The notes below the pieces were generated by a model. It did no database searches. It was not told where the DNA came from and saw only the letters and a program-made list of their open reading frames with translations. Positions 8,752 through 17,180 of a DNA stretch of 64,000 nt are shown here, in pieces. The stretch is from contig JAFDZP010000002.1 of the NCBI GenBank assembly GCA_018266835.1, positions 1,153,302 to 1,217,301 on the forward strand, read 5' to 3'. Position 1 is the first letter of the stretch. Each line of letters opens with the position of its first letter. The position numbers and the translations under genes were made by a program. The DNA comes from Bacteroidota bacterium. Its GTDB lineage: Bacteria; Bacteroidota; Ignavibacteria; Tepidaquicellales; Tepidaquicellaceae.

Positions 8752-9399
8752 ATGAAAAAATCGTCTTTAGTTTGTACAAACCTTACGAAATATTATTCGC
8801 ACAGACTGATATTTGGTAATCTGGCTTTATCTTTGAATGAATGTAATTCTATAGGGATTATAGGTAACAACGGTTCAGGAAAATCTACTCTCGTAAAAGC
8901 GATTGTCGGAATAATTACACCTTCAAAAGGTGATGTAGTCATGACAATTGAGAATGAAAAAATACCAAGAGAGCAGCATTTCAAACATATAGGATTGATG
9001 TCTCCCTATTTAAGTTTGTATGATGAACTTTCGGGATATGAAAATCTTGAATTCTTTATGAACATTAAATGCCCCGATAAGCCATCAGATGAGAAAGAAG
9101 AAAAAATAAATTTTCTTTTAGAGAGCGTTGGTCTTTTTAAAAGAAAAAAAGATCTTTACAAAAATTATTCTTCAGGGATGAAGCAGAGATTAAAACTCGC
9201 ATTTGCTCTGCTCAACGAACCGCAGCTGCTTTTACTTGATGAGCCATGCGCTAACCTGGATAAGGAAGGTATAGAAGTTGTTTACAAATTTGCAGAAGAG
9301 CAAAGACAGCGCGGAATGCTTATAATTGCTACAAACGAAGAATCAGATTTAAAACTTTGCGATACATTAATTAATATCGAAGACTACAAAAAAGGATAA
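8752..9399 (+). CDS. ABC transporter ATP-binding protein, CcmA-like, without adjacent permease
   Basis: 215 residues. Walker A GNNGSGKST is at 38-46, the signature SSGMKQR at 140-146 and Walker B LLLLDEP at about 158-164. The H-loop position reads ATNE, with Asn 195 in place of the usual histidine. The overall look (short, GMKQRLKLA signature, DEPCANLD) resembles the CcmA-like ATPases found singly in Bacteroidota. Proximity to a cytochrome operon makes a link to haem or cytochrome maturation tempting, but no CcmB-type permease lies next to it here. It is 7 bases before the histidine kinase gene and probably in one operon with it. Confidence 0.85.
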   Translation: MKKSSLVCTNLTKYYSHRLIFGNLALSLNECNSIGIIGNNGSGKSTLVKAIVGIITPSKGDVVMTIENEKIPREQHFKHIGLMSPYLSLYDELSGYENLEFFMNIKCPDKPSDEKEEKINFLLESVGLFKRKKDLYKNYSSGMKQRLKLAFALLNEPQLLLLDEPCANLDKEGIEVVYKFAEEQRQRGMLIIATNEESDLKLCDTLINIEDYKKG

Positions 9400-9406
9400 C
9401 AGTACT

Positions 9407-10615
9407 ATGGAAAAAATGGTAACGAAGGAGTTCGGAGTTTATTTGGATGAGATTAAAAGTATTCTCAAAGAGAACTCTGTCAGCGAAAAAGATGAAACGA
9501 AAATAATGAACATTGTTTCAGGCAGCATGAGCAAGCTGATTGAATTAATGAGAGAGGGAAAATCCGCCCATGAAAAATTCTTTTCGGACATAATTTTAAA
9601 TTCCGTTGATGCCATTATAGGATACGATAACAACTACAAAATATTTTTATGGAACAGAGGGGCTGAGGATATTTTCGGATACAAGCTGGAAGAAATCACC
9701 GGAAAAGATTTTTCGTTTCTTATACCCGAGTATTTAATTAATGAAGGTGAAAGAGAATTTCTTATAAAAATAATAAGCGAAAAGAATTTTTTAAAGAACT
9801 ACGAGACTGAGCGTATAACCAAAAAAGGCGATATAATAACAGTAAGCATTTCCCGCTTTGCAATATTTAACACGAAGCATGAAATAATCGGAAGTGTTGG
9901 AATTGTAAGAGATATCACAAAACAAAAAGAACTTGAAAAAGAATTACGGGAAAAGGAAAATCTTGCTTTAGTAGGGCAAGTAGTTTCATCTATAGCGCAC
10001 TCGCTTGCAAATCCTTTAAATTTAATTTCAGGCAATACTGAATATCTTCTGATGAATAAGAAAAAAGGAGATAAAGATTATGACGAACTGAAAATGATAA
10101 TGGAGGAAACAAATTCTATTTCAGAGCTTATAAGGAGCATTATGGATTTCTCAAGGCCCCTTAAATTAAAAAAGGAAAATCTTGATCTGGAAGAACTTCT
10201 TAAGGAAGTTTTAGAGAAGATAAAATATTCCTACGAAGGAAAAGATATTACAATTAAAAAAGAAATAATAGGTTCCGGATTTACAATAATGGGAGATAGA
10301 TTCCAGCTCAAAGATGCCTTCACTAATTTATTTGTAAATGCCATTCAATCTGTTAAAGATAAAGGGGAAGTAAAAGCTCTTCTTGAAAAAAACCGTACAG
10401 AGATAAAATTTACAATCTCTGATAATGGTTCGGGAATTGCCGAAAAAGACTTATCCAATATTTTTAAACCATTCTACTCTACCAAAGATTACGGAAAAGG
10501 TACAGGACTCGGACTGGCCATAACAAACAAAGTTGTTAAAGAGCACAGCGGCAGTATTTCTGTTCAATCAAAAATTAATAAAGGCACTTCTTTCACACTG
10601 CAGTTCCCAATTTGA
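9407..10615 (+). CDS. PAS-domain sensor histidine kinase, cytoplasmic, NtrB-like
   Basis: 402 residues and no membrane segment. A helical N-terminus (1-55) leads to a PAS domain (about 58-178), then a HisKA domain with the phospho-accepting H198 in SIAHSLANPL and a HATPase domain with N-box NLFVNAIQSV, G1 DNGSGIAEKD and G2 GKGTGLGLAI. It phosphorylates a response regulator. None is adjacent, but the NtrC-type regulator at 1343-2689 is the nearest and soluble PAS kinases of this form often pair with NtrC-type regulators. A second start at 9416 (ATG) is possible. Confidence 0.93.
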   Translation: MEKMVTKEFGVYLDEIKSILKENSVSEKDETKIMNIVSGSMSKLIELMREGKSAHEKFFSDIILNSVDAIIGYDNNYKIFLWNRGAEDIFGYKLEEITGKDFSFLIPEYLINEGEREFLIKIISEKNFLKNYETERITKKGDIITVSISRFAIFNTKHEIIGSVGIVRDITKQKELEKELREKENLALVGQVVSSIAHSLANPLNLISGNTEYLLMNKKKGDKDYDELKMIMEETNSISELIRSIMDFSRPLKLKKENLDLEELLKEVLEKIKYSYEGKDITIKKEIIGSGFTIMGDRFQLKDAFTNLFVNAIQSVKDKGEVKALLEKNRTEIKFTISDNGSGIAEKDLSNIFKPFYSTKDYGKGTGLGLAITNKVVKEHSGSISVQSKINKGTSFTLQFPI

Positions 10616-10761
10616 TATTTACACCTTTTGTTAACCGGGGGTAAATTAATTTAACCTGGATGACGGCCTGTTTTTACATTTCTTAAAACGTACCATTTAA
10701 TTTAAAAACGTTTAGTAAACCTATACTAATTTTATACCTTTTGGCATTCAAATATATTTTC

Positions 10762-10794
10762 AATATTGTATTAGATTCAATCTAATACAATATT
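10762..10794. promoter_or_regulatory. Perfect 33-bp palindrome at the TrmB gene start, probable operator
   Basis: Two 16-base arms (10762-10777 and 10779-10794) are exact inverted copies around a single C at 10778. The inner half-site reads TATTGTATTAGATT. It ends four bases before the first possible family-like start codon of the regulator gene, so a bound dimer would block transcription or translation of that gene. No T-run follows, which argues against a terminator. Autoregulation is the simplest reading and is inferred. Confidence 0.7.
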
Positions 10795-10798
10795 TCCC

Positions 10799-11635
10799 CT
10801 GACCGAAAAACTTAAATATTTGGGTTTTACTGATTATGAAGCAAAGGTTTTCATTGCACTTCTTAGGGGAAGTTTAATGGCTGCTTCAGAGATTGCCGAC
10901 GATGCTAAAATCCGACGAACTGATGTTTATAATGTTTTAAAAACCTTTGTCGGGCTGGGTTATTGCAACGAGATTGAAACAAACTCCATCCATAAATACG
11001 AACTTATCGATCCTGACATAATCCTGGATAAGCTTCAGCGTAAAATAAATTCTCAAAGACAGAAAGAACTCGATACACTAAAAGAAACTTTTGAAGAACT
11101 CAAACCGCTCCATAGAACTAAAGAGGCGGAATCCGTTAAACGAGTTAACATTGAACTTGTTCGGGGTTACAATCAGCACCGTGAGTCAAAATTTCTTGAG
11201 CTTCTCAAAAATGCCAAAAAAGAAATTTTGTTTATGGTAAAACTTGAGCACGCTGTACTAAATGAAGTTGATGCAAATGCTAAGAAGTTCATGAAAAAAG
11301 GAGGAGTTATAAAATCGCTCTATCAGATCAGCGAAAATTTCAGAATTAAAAAAGACAATAAGTGGACTAAGGGAACACTAAGCGATTTAATAAAAGCATG
11401 TGAGTATTATGAAAAGTCAGGTGAGTTATTGAAACTCAGCAATAACCCTGTTCCTAATATGACTATCTTCGACGGTGAAATTGTTTTTCTTAATATAACG
11501 GATAAGACTCTCCCTAAACATAATGAAGCAGATGTTATTATTAAAAATAAAGAGTTTGCTGAAAACATGATAATAGTGTTTGAATCTCTATGGGATAAAG
11601 CAGAGGAATTAAAGAATTTTAAATTAAAACTGTAA
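10799..11635 (+). CDS. TrmB-family transcriptional regulator with a non-ATG start
   Basis: About 278 residues from CTG at 10799, or 271 from TTG at 10820. No ATG is available between the in-frame stop at 10772 and the domain. The longer form adds LTEKLKY before LGFTDYEAKV, which looks like the usual TrmB N-terminus, so it is preferred. The N-terminal winged helix (about 1-80) is followed by a short coiled coil and a C-terminal sugar-sensor or PLD-like effector region (about 115-270). TrmB proteins are sugar-responsive regulators best known from Archaea. The preceding 33-bp palindrome is a likely binding site. The ligand is unknown; 18 bases downstream begins a secreted T9SS protein that it may control. 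Confidence 0.85.
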   Translation: MTEKLKYLGFTDYEAKVFIALLRGSLMAASEIADDAKIRRTDVYNVLKTFVGLGYCNEIETNSIHKYELIDPDIILDKLQRKINSQRQKELDTLKETFEELKPLHRTKEAESVKRVNIELVRGYNQHRESKFLELLKNAKKEILFMVKLEHAVLNEVDANAKKFMKKGGVIKSLYQISENFRIKKDNKWTKGTLSDLIKACEYYEKSGELLKLSNNPVPNMTIFDGEIVFLNITDKTLPKHNEADVIIKNKEFAENMIIVFESLWDKAEELKNFKLKL

Positions 11636-11653
11636 ATGGAATAATCCCGTTTT

Positions 11654-13915
11654 ATGAAAAAGCTAATTATACTTATAATATTAATTTCGGGACTGTGCTA
11701 TTCGCAGACTACTTTTATTCCTACGGGCGGCACTACTATATATGATTTACAATCAACCGGAACTGCTAAACATATTGCACAGGATAAAAATAATCCCAAT
11801 AATATTCATGCTGTATATACTTCATCGCCTTATTCGGATTCTTCTACCTATGCTCAGAGAACAGTGAATTATTATTTCAGTTCCGATAAAGGAAATACAT
11901 GGAGCTTTATTTCCTCTTTCCCGCAGATTTACAAAACGGGTTTTCCTTCAGTTTCGGTTTTAAGTAATGGATGCGCTATAATAACTATGCACGGCGGAGT
12001 TTTGAAAAAAACTTATACGTTTGCCGATGCCTTTCCCGGACTTGGTTCTTTTTCAGATTTAGGTTCGGCATTATGTTTCGATATGCTTCCGCAAATTGCC
12101 GCTTCTAATAACATAAATGAGCAGAGAAAATTCCACATAATTAATCAGGCAGGTTTTACTTCGGGATTATCATTAACATCTGAATCCTATGCACCTTGTA
12201 TGAGTATTCCGGGGATGAGTTCTGATGCTTATTCAATTGCTATCGGCACTGATGGAAGAATAGGTATAGCCTATGTTGTAGATGTAGCACAGTTAACAGG
12301 AAACTCAGGTGATGTTTTCTTTATGGAGTCCTTCGATAACGGTGAAACATTTACTGCACCCTTAAAAATATTCAATGCTGTTATAAATGCGGACAATACT
12401 TTTTATGGAGCATTCAGAGGCATAAGTTTAGTTTATAATAACAATAGACCTAATCTGGTATTTGAAGTCTGTAAACAACATTTATCAGGAAATTATTTTC
12501 CGGATTTGCCGGGAGGTATAATGTACTGGTCTCCCGCACTTACGGGCAGCGACCCGAACAGATGTAAATACATTGCAAGAAATGATTCAGCAAATTTTTA
12601 TCCTTCTTATATTCCGTTTTACAAATCATATGGGAATTATGACATTACATCGATTTGTAGACCTTCAATTGGCACATTCAGTGACAGCAATTATATGGCT
12701 GTTGTCTTTATGTCATCAACTCCAAAATTAAAAGTAACAGGCTTAGATACAGCCGGTTTCAACTCGCTATATCTGACTTATACATATAATAAAGGAATCA
12801 TCTGGACAAGACCTAAAAGAATTACACCCGATGAACGCATGGACTGGACATTTCCGTCAATATCCGTTTTTAATTTAGCCGGTTCATTTCCTTACAAAGC
12901 AAATATTACAGCAACCAAGGATAGCGTTCCGGGAAGTTATGTATTAAACAATCCATTTACTAAATCTCTTGCGCAGCAATTTTATATAAGAACCGATGTA
13001 GGATATCTTACAGAACCGGGTAACGCCACAATAACTTCCGGAATAGTAAAATACGACGATAATAATCAGCCTGTAACAACTGGAACTGTAAGAGCCCTGC
13101 AATTTAACGAATCAACAGGGCAATCAATTGTTATAGCCAGCTCACCTATTGATGCAAACGGAAATTACTCTTTAAATTTTAACGCTCCTTTTAATGATTA
13201 TTATATAGTTGCATATCCTAATTCTGAAAAGGAATCAGATTATATTCAAACTTATTATCCTCAATCAATTTACTGGTTAGATGCTTCTACAATAAATTCT
13301 TCAAACAATAATTATGAAATCAATATAGATGTATATAGAAAGACTTCGTTAGAGGGATTTAGCTCTGTAAGAGGTGTTGTCAATTCAGTAAAAGAAAATC
13401 ACTCATCGGTTCTTCCTGAGGCAGATTTATATTTAAAGCTTGATAACAAATTCGTTGGATATTCGGAATCTAACTCAAGCGGCAGATACAGTTTTTCTAA
13501 TATACCTCCCGGCACATATGAAATAATTGCAACTAAACTTGGCTATACAACTCTATCTGAACAAATTACAATTCAGGGGTCACAGATGGATTCAATAAAT
13601 TTTGCGTTGACCCGCGTTCCTATTGGAAGTCATCAAGGTTCCCTTGTTCCGGATAAGTTTTATTTATATCAGAATTTCCCGAATCCCTTTAATCCTGTAA
13701 CCAGCATTAAATATGATATCTCCGCAGATAGATTCGTGTCATTAAAAATTTACAATATATTAGGAAAAGTAGCAGCTGTTCCGGTTAATGAGTTTAAGCA
13801 GGCTGGAAGTTATACAATAAATTTTGATGCAGGCAAACTGCCGTCAGGTATTTATTTTTACAAATTGGAAACAGAAAGTTTTTCTCAGACGAGAAGAATG
13901 GTAATTTTAAAATAG
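11654..13915 (+). CDS. T9SS-exported sialidase-like beta-propeller protein with CarboxypepD_reg domain
   Basis: 753 residues. After a signal peptide (1-17, CYS then Q), the first half (about 30-440) carries Asp-box-like turns such as SSDKGNTWSF and SFDNGETFTA, typical of sialidase-fold propellers. A carboxypeptidase-regulatory or Cna-B-like sandwich follows (about 570-650, with NIPPGTYEIIATKLGY). The C-terminal T9SS sorting domain contains NPFNPVTS and ends RRMVILK. No sialidase catalytic Arg triad is evident, so enzymatic activity is not claimed. The protein is probably surface-attached or released. It begins 18 bases after the TrmB gene, so co-transcription is likely. Confidence 0.85.
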   Translation: MKKLIILIILISGLCYSQTTFIPTGGTTIYDLQSTGTAKHIAQDKNNPNNIHAVYTSSPYSDSSTYAQRTVNYYFSSDKGNTWSFISSFPQIYKTGFPSVSVLSNGCAIITMHGGVLKKTYTFADAFPGLGSFSDLGSALCFDMLPQIAASNNINEQRKFHIINQAGFTSGLSLTSESYAPCMSIPGMSSDAYSIAIGTDGRIGIAYVVDVAQLTGNSGDVFFMESFDNGETFTAPLKIFNAVINADNTFYGAFRGISLVYNNNRPNLVFEVCKQHLSGNYFPDLPGGIMYWSPALTGSDPNRCKYIARNDSANFYPSYIPFYKSYGNYDITSICRPSIGTFSDSNYMAVVFMSSTPKLKVTGLDTAGFNSLYLTYTYNKGIIWTRPKRITPDERMDWTFPSISVFNLAGSFPYKANITATKDSVPGSYVLNNPFTKSLAQQFYIRTDVGYLTEPGNATITSGIVKYDDNNQPVTTGTVRALQFNESTGQSIVIASSPIDANGNYSLNFNAPFNDYYIVAYPNSEKESDYIQTYYPQSIYWLDASTINSSNNNYEINIDVYRKTSLEGFSSVRGVVNSVKENHSSVLPEADLYLKLDNKFVGYSESNSSGRYSFSNIPPGTYEIIATKLGYTTLSEQITIQGSQMDSINFALTRVPIGSHQGSLVPDKFYLYQNFPNPFNPVTSIKYDISADRFVSLKIYNILGKVAAVPVNEFKQAGSYTINFDAGKLPSGIYFYKLETESFSQTRRMVILK

Positions 13916-13932
13916 AACTACTCTTGCGCTAT

Positions 13933-13968
13933 AGGCTTTATATTTATTTCGCCGTAAATATAAAGCCT
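13933..13968 (+). terminator. Strong hairpin downstream of the T9SS gene (first of a related pair)
   Basis: A perfect 14-bp stem (13933-13946 with 13955-13968) has the loop TTTCGCCG. It lacks a T-run, so alone it is a poor intrinsic terminator. It is related in sequence and loop to the hairpin at 14007-14058 and may be its degenerate duplicate, or an mRNA-stabilising 3' end. Confidence 0.6.
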
Positions 13969-14006
13969 CCCTCCTAAAAGCGGAGGTCAAACGATTCTCT
14001 TGTGCT

Positions 14007-14058
14007 GCGGGTTTTATACTTTACTTTCGCCGGTAAGTGTAGAACCCGCTTTTTTTTT
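14007..14058 (+). terminator. Rho-independent terminator (second of a related pair)
   Basis: Stem arms start GCGGGTT and end AACCCGC, with an inner imperfect stem and the loop TTTCGCCG, followed by nine T residues (14050-14058). The T-run makes it a convincing terminator for the gene ending at 13915. Confidence 0.85.
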
Positions 14059-14132
14059 CAAGAATAAATTTAAGTTTAATTTGATAAAAAAATCCGTTAT
14101 TTTAAATATAATAAATAAAAACAAAGATAATT

Positions 14133-16232
14133 ATGAAAAAATTATTTTTTTTGTTTATTATCTTATTCTCATCACAACCTGCTTTTTCTCAAAGTGGCTG
14201 GTATTGGCAACACCCACTTCCCCAAGGAAATAACTTAAATTCAGTAAAGTTTATTGACAACTCTACTTTAATAGCTGTTGGAGATCAAGGGGTTATTATA
14301 AGATCAACTGACAAAGGTGTAACTTGGTCTTTAGAACCTTCTTTTTCACAAAAAACATTTACTAGTGTTTATGCCTTAGATCAAAATATTATTTTTATTT
14401 GTGGGGACCAGGGTATTATTTTAAAGTCATCAAACGCAGGTATCAGTTGGTCATATATCGGTGTAAATACCCTGCAAAAACTTAATAAGATTATATTTAT
14501 CAATTCAACAATTGGATTTACGATTGGGAATAATGGTGTAATATTTAGAACTACCAACCTTGGACAAACATGGGTACAACTTAATTCTGGTACTACCTCA
14601 GCATTACAGAGCATATATTTTATGAACGCAAGTACCGGATTTATTTCGGGAGGCGGGTATTTATTAAAGACAATAAATTCAGGAGATAACTGGAGTGTTT
14701 TTGCCCCGGGAGGATTTAATGACTTTCAGTTCTTGAACGAATTAACGGGATATAGTGTCAGCAGTTATTTCTCATTTCCTTCATATTATGGTGTTACTTA
14801 CAAAACAACAAATGGAGGAATAAACTGGAATGCACTTAACGGAAGCTGCTACAGCAGTTGTCTTTCATTACTTTTCTTAGATGCAAATACAGGATTTGTT
14901 TCATCTTCTAATGGTATTTCATACACTTCTAACGCAGGACAGAACTGGACATGCTCTTATCTTAATGTATGCAACTCCATAGATAATAAATCTAATATAT
15001 ACATTACAGTTGGACAAGGTGGGAGTATATTCCGGTCATCCGATAACGGTGTTAACTGGACTAATAAATCTTATTCCTATTCGTCTATTTCTCTTTGGGA
15101 TATTTTCTTTATAAATGAAAATACAGGCTACATATCTGCAACGGAAGGAAATTCTGATAGCACATTCGTAAAAACTACAAATGGAGGGAATAATTGGCTT
15201 AAACTTAAAGCACCTTCAACCGCTATTTTTTCTATTTATTTTACAAATGAAAATACAGGCTATGCAGGAAATGGTGTCGCCCTTTATAAAACTACAAATG
15301 GTGGAATTAATTGGAACATCTCACGAAATGGTTCGTCTTCTATTGTGTGTTTTACAGATGCTAATACTGGTTTTGTTGCCGGAAGTAATTCTGAAATTTA
15401 TAAAACAACAAATGCCGGGTTAAACTGGGAGATGAAATTTTCAGATGCAGCTGGGAACATAAAATCAATTTCTTTTCCTTCTCTCAGTGTGGGTTATGCC
15501 TGTAATGCCAGATTTGATATTCTTAAAACTGAAAATGGAGGTAATTCCTGGTACTATCTTCCTCCAATTAATGGTATTGTTGGTCAGGAAAAAATAATTT
15601 TCATTAACGAAAATACGGGATTTATTTCTACTTCTTATCAGGGAAAGTCAATATTTAGAACAATCGATGGAGGTAATTCCTGGCAGCCTGTCTTAATAAT
15701 AAATGACAATCAAAGTATTATATCAGACATTGATATTTCAGAAAGCGGCACTGGCTATGCTACATGCTGGACAGGAAGGATTTTTAAAACAACAAATTTT
15801 GGAACCTCATGGTTTGAACTCTTAAGTAATACTAACAACAGACTTTATTCTGTTTGTAAAGTAAGTGATTCAATTGTTTTTGCTGCGGGAACCAATTCTA
15901 CAATAATAAAAACCATAAATGGTGGTACTGCATTAACCAGTATTAATAACTTTACAAATATTATTCCATCTGAATTTTATCTTCATCAAAACTATCCGAA
16001 TCCGTTTAATCCAATTACAATTATCAAATTTGATATTCCCAAAACTTCATTTGTAAAAATTAAGATCTATGACGTACTTGGAAAACAAATTGCAACACTG
16101 TTAAATGAAATTAAGCAAGCAGGCAGCTATTCAATCGATTTCAATGCTTCTCAATTATCTTCAGGAATATTTTTCTACAGGTTAGAAACAGAAGGCTTTA
16201 CCGAAACAAAAAAAATGGTTGTACAAAAATAA
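14133..16232 (+). CDS. T9SS-exported Ycf48-like beta-propeller protein
   Basis: 699 residues. A signal peptide (1-19, PAFS then Q) is followed by about thirteen repeats of the form TTNGGxxW...FxNxxTGYxxG, the signature of Ycf48/BNR-like propellers. At this length two propellers may be present. The C-terminal T9SS sorting domain contains NPFNPITI and ends KKMVVQK. Automatic tools often name such proteins photosystem II stability factors; here the fold, not that function, is supported. It has its own upstream region after the double terminator. It converges with fcl, whose stop lies 6 bases away. Confidence 0.9.
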   Translation: MKKLFFLFIILFSSQPAFSQSGWYWQHPLPQGNNLNSVKFIDNSTLIAVGDQGVIIRSTDKGVTWSLEPSFSQKTFTSVYALDQNIIFICGDQGIILKSSNAGISWSYIGVNTLQKLNKIIFINSTIGFTIGNNGVIFRTTNLGQTWVQLNSGTTSALQSIYFMNASTGFISGGGYLLKTINSGDNWSVFAPGGFNDFQFLNELTGYSVSSYFSFPSYYGVTYKTTNGGINWNALNGSCYSSCLSLLFLDANTGFVSSSNGISYTSNAGQNWTCSYLNVCNSIDNKSNIYITVGQGGSIFRSSDNGVNWTNKSYSYSSISLWDIFFINENTGYISATEGNSDSTFVKTTNGGNNWLKLKAPSTAIFSIYFTNENTGYAGNGVALYKTTNGGINWNISRNGSSSIVCFTDANTGFVAGSNSEIYKTTNAGLNWEMKFSDAAGNIKSISFPSLSVGYACNARFDILKTENGGNSWYYLPPINGIVGQEKIIFINENTGFISTSYQGKSIFRTIDGGNSWQPVLIINDNQSIISDIDISESGTGYATCWTGRIFKTTNFGTSWFELLSNTNNRLYSVCKVSDSIVFAAGTNSTIIKTINGGTALTSINNFTNIIPSEFYLHQNYPNPFNPITIIKFDIPKTSFVKIKIYDVLGKQIATLLNEIKQAGSYSIDFNASQLSSGIFFYRLETEGFTETKKMVVQK

Positions 16233-16238
16233 GTTTTA

Positions 16239-17174
16239 TTATACTTCCATTCCGAAATCTTCTTTGACCACAATTTTCAATCCCTCTTCAAAGCTTCTGG
16301 GATTGTAATCCGGCATTAATGATTTTAGAAATGTAATGTCTGTTCTTTTTTCAAACGTGCCATCGGGCTTTGATGTATCCCATGTAATCTCGTCATTATT
16401 TTTAAAAACTCTCTCTGCTATTTCAATATACTCCTTTATTGAATGGTCATATCCAGTTCCGATATTAACAATCTCAGGTTCGTTATAATTTTGCATGAGG
16501 TAAATGCAGGCATCGGCGCAGTCATCCACATAAAGCGCCTCACGTCTTGGAGTTCCTGTGCCCCAGAACTGAAGCGGAGTTCCGTTCTTTTTTGCATTCA
16601 CAAATTTTACTATCATTGCAGCAATGAAATGGCTGTTCTCTAAATCATAATTATCATGAACGCCGTATAAATTAGTAGGCATTGCTGCAATAGCATTAAT
16701 GCCGTATTGCTTTCGGTATAACTGGCATCCTATTATTCCCATACCTTTTGCAACTGCATAGCCTTTATTAGTATCTTCAAGCGGACCCATCATGAATCTG
16801 TTTTCATTGATTGGCTGAGGATTTTCCTTAGGATAAATACAGGTTGAACCCGTATATAATATTTTTGTATGTGGTGAATAATTTTTAATGGCTTCAAGCA
16901 CATTCAGTATCATTATTGAATTCTGATAAAGAAAATCTGCCTGACGTTTATTGTTTGCCTGAATACCGCCGACTAACCCGGCAACCATAAAAGCGTAATC
17001 GGGTTTATATACTTCAAAGTAATTATCAACTTTTTCTTTAGAGAGTAAATCAAATCCTTCTTTGCGTGAAGGTGCATTTACATTGGTAAAACCTTTTTTG
17101 TTAAGCTGTCTTACAATTGCGGAGCCAAGCATTCCCGTTCCGCCGAAGACTGTAATTTTTGAATCCTTATTCAT
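16239..17174 (-). CDS. fcl: GDP-L-fucose synthase
   Basis: 311 residues, the normal length. An extended SDR fold has a dinucleotide motif GGTGMLG (11-17), catalytic Ser 110 (GSTCIYP), Tyr 139 and Lys 143 (YAVAK). Family-specific stretches include PTNLYG and NSHFIAAMI. It converts GDP-4-keto-6-deoxy-mannose to GDP-L-fucose with NADPH, supplying fucose to surface glycans. It follows the YfhO gene by 6 bases on the same strand, so it belongs to a polysaccharide operon. The usual partner GDP-mannose dehydratase is not in the window. Confidence 0.93.
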   Translation of the reverse strand: MNKDSKITVFGGTGMLGSAIVRQLNKKGFTNVNAPSRKEGFDLLSKEKVDNYFEVYKPDYAFMVAGLVGGIQANNKRQADFLYQNSIMILNVLEAIKNYSPHTKILYTGSTCIYPKENPQPINENRFMMGPLEDTNKGYAVAKGMGIIGCQLYRKQYGINAIAAMPTNLYGVHDNYDLENSHFIAAMIVKFVNAKKNGTPLQFWGTGTPRREALYVDDCADACIYLMQNYNEPEIVNIGTGYDHSIKEYIEIAERVFKNNDEITWDTSKPDGTFEKRTDITFLKSLMPDYNPRSFEEGLKIVVKEDFGMEV

Positions 17175-17180
17175 TAAACA

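Noticed and set aside
10741-10760. Second sigma-54 promoter (TTGGCA)
   Set aside because: No GC or TGC at the -12 spacing; the palindrome explains this region better.
14133-16232. Photosystem II assembly factor
   Set aside because: The propeller resembles Ycf48, but a T9SS tail and lack of any photosynthesis gene argue against that role.
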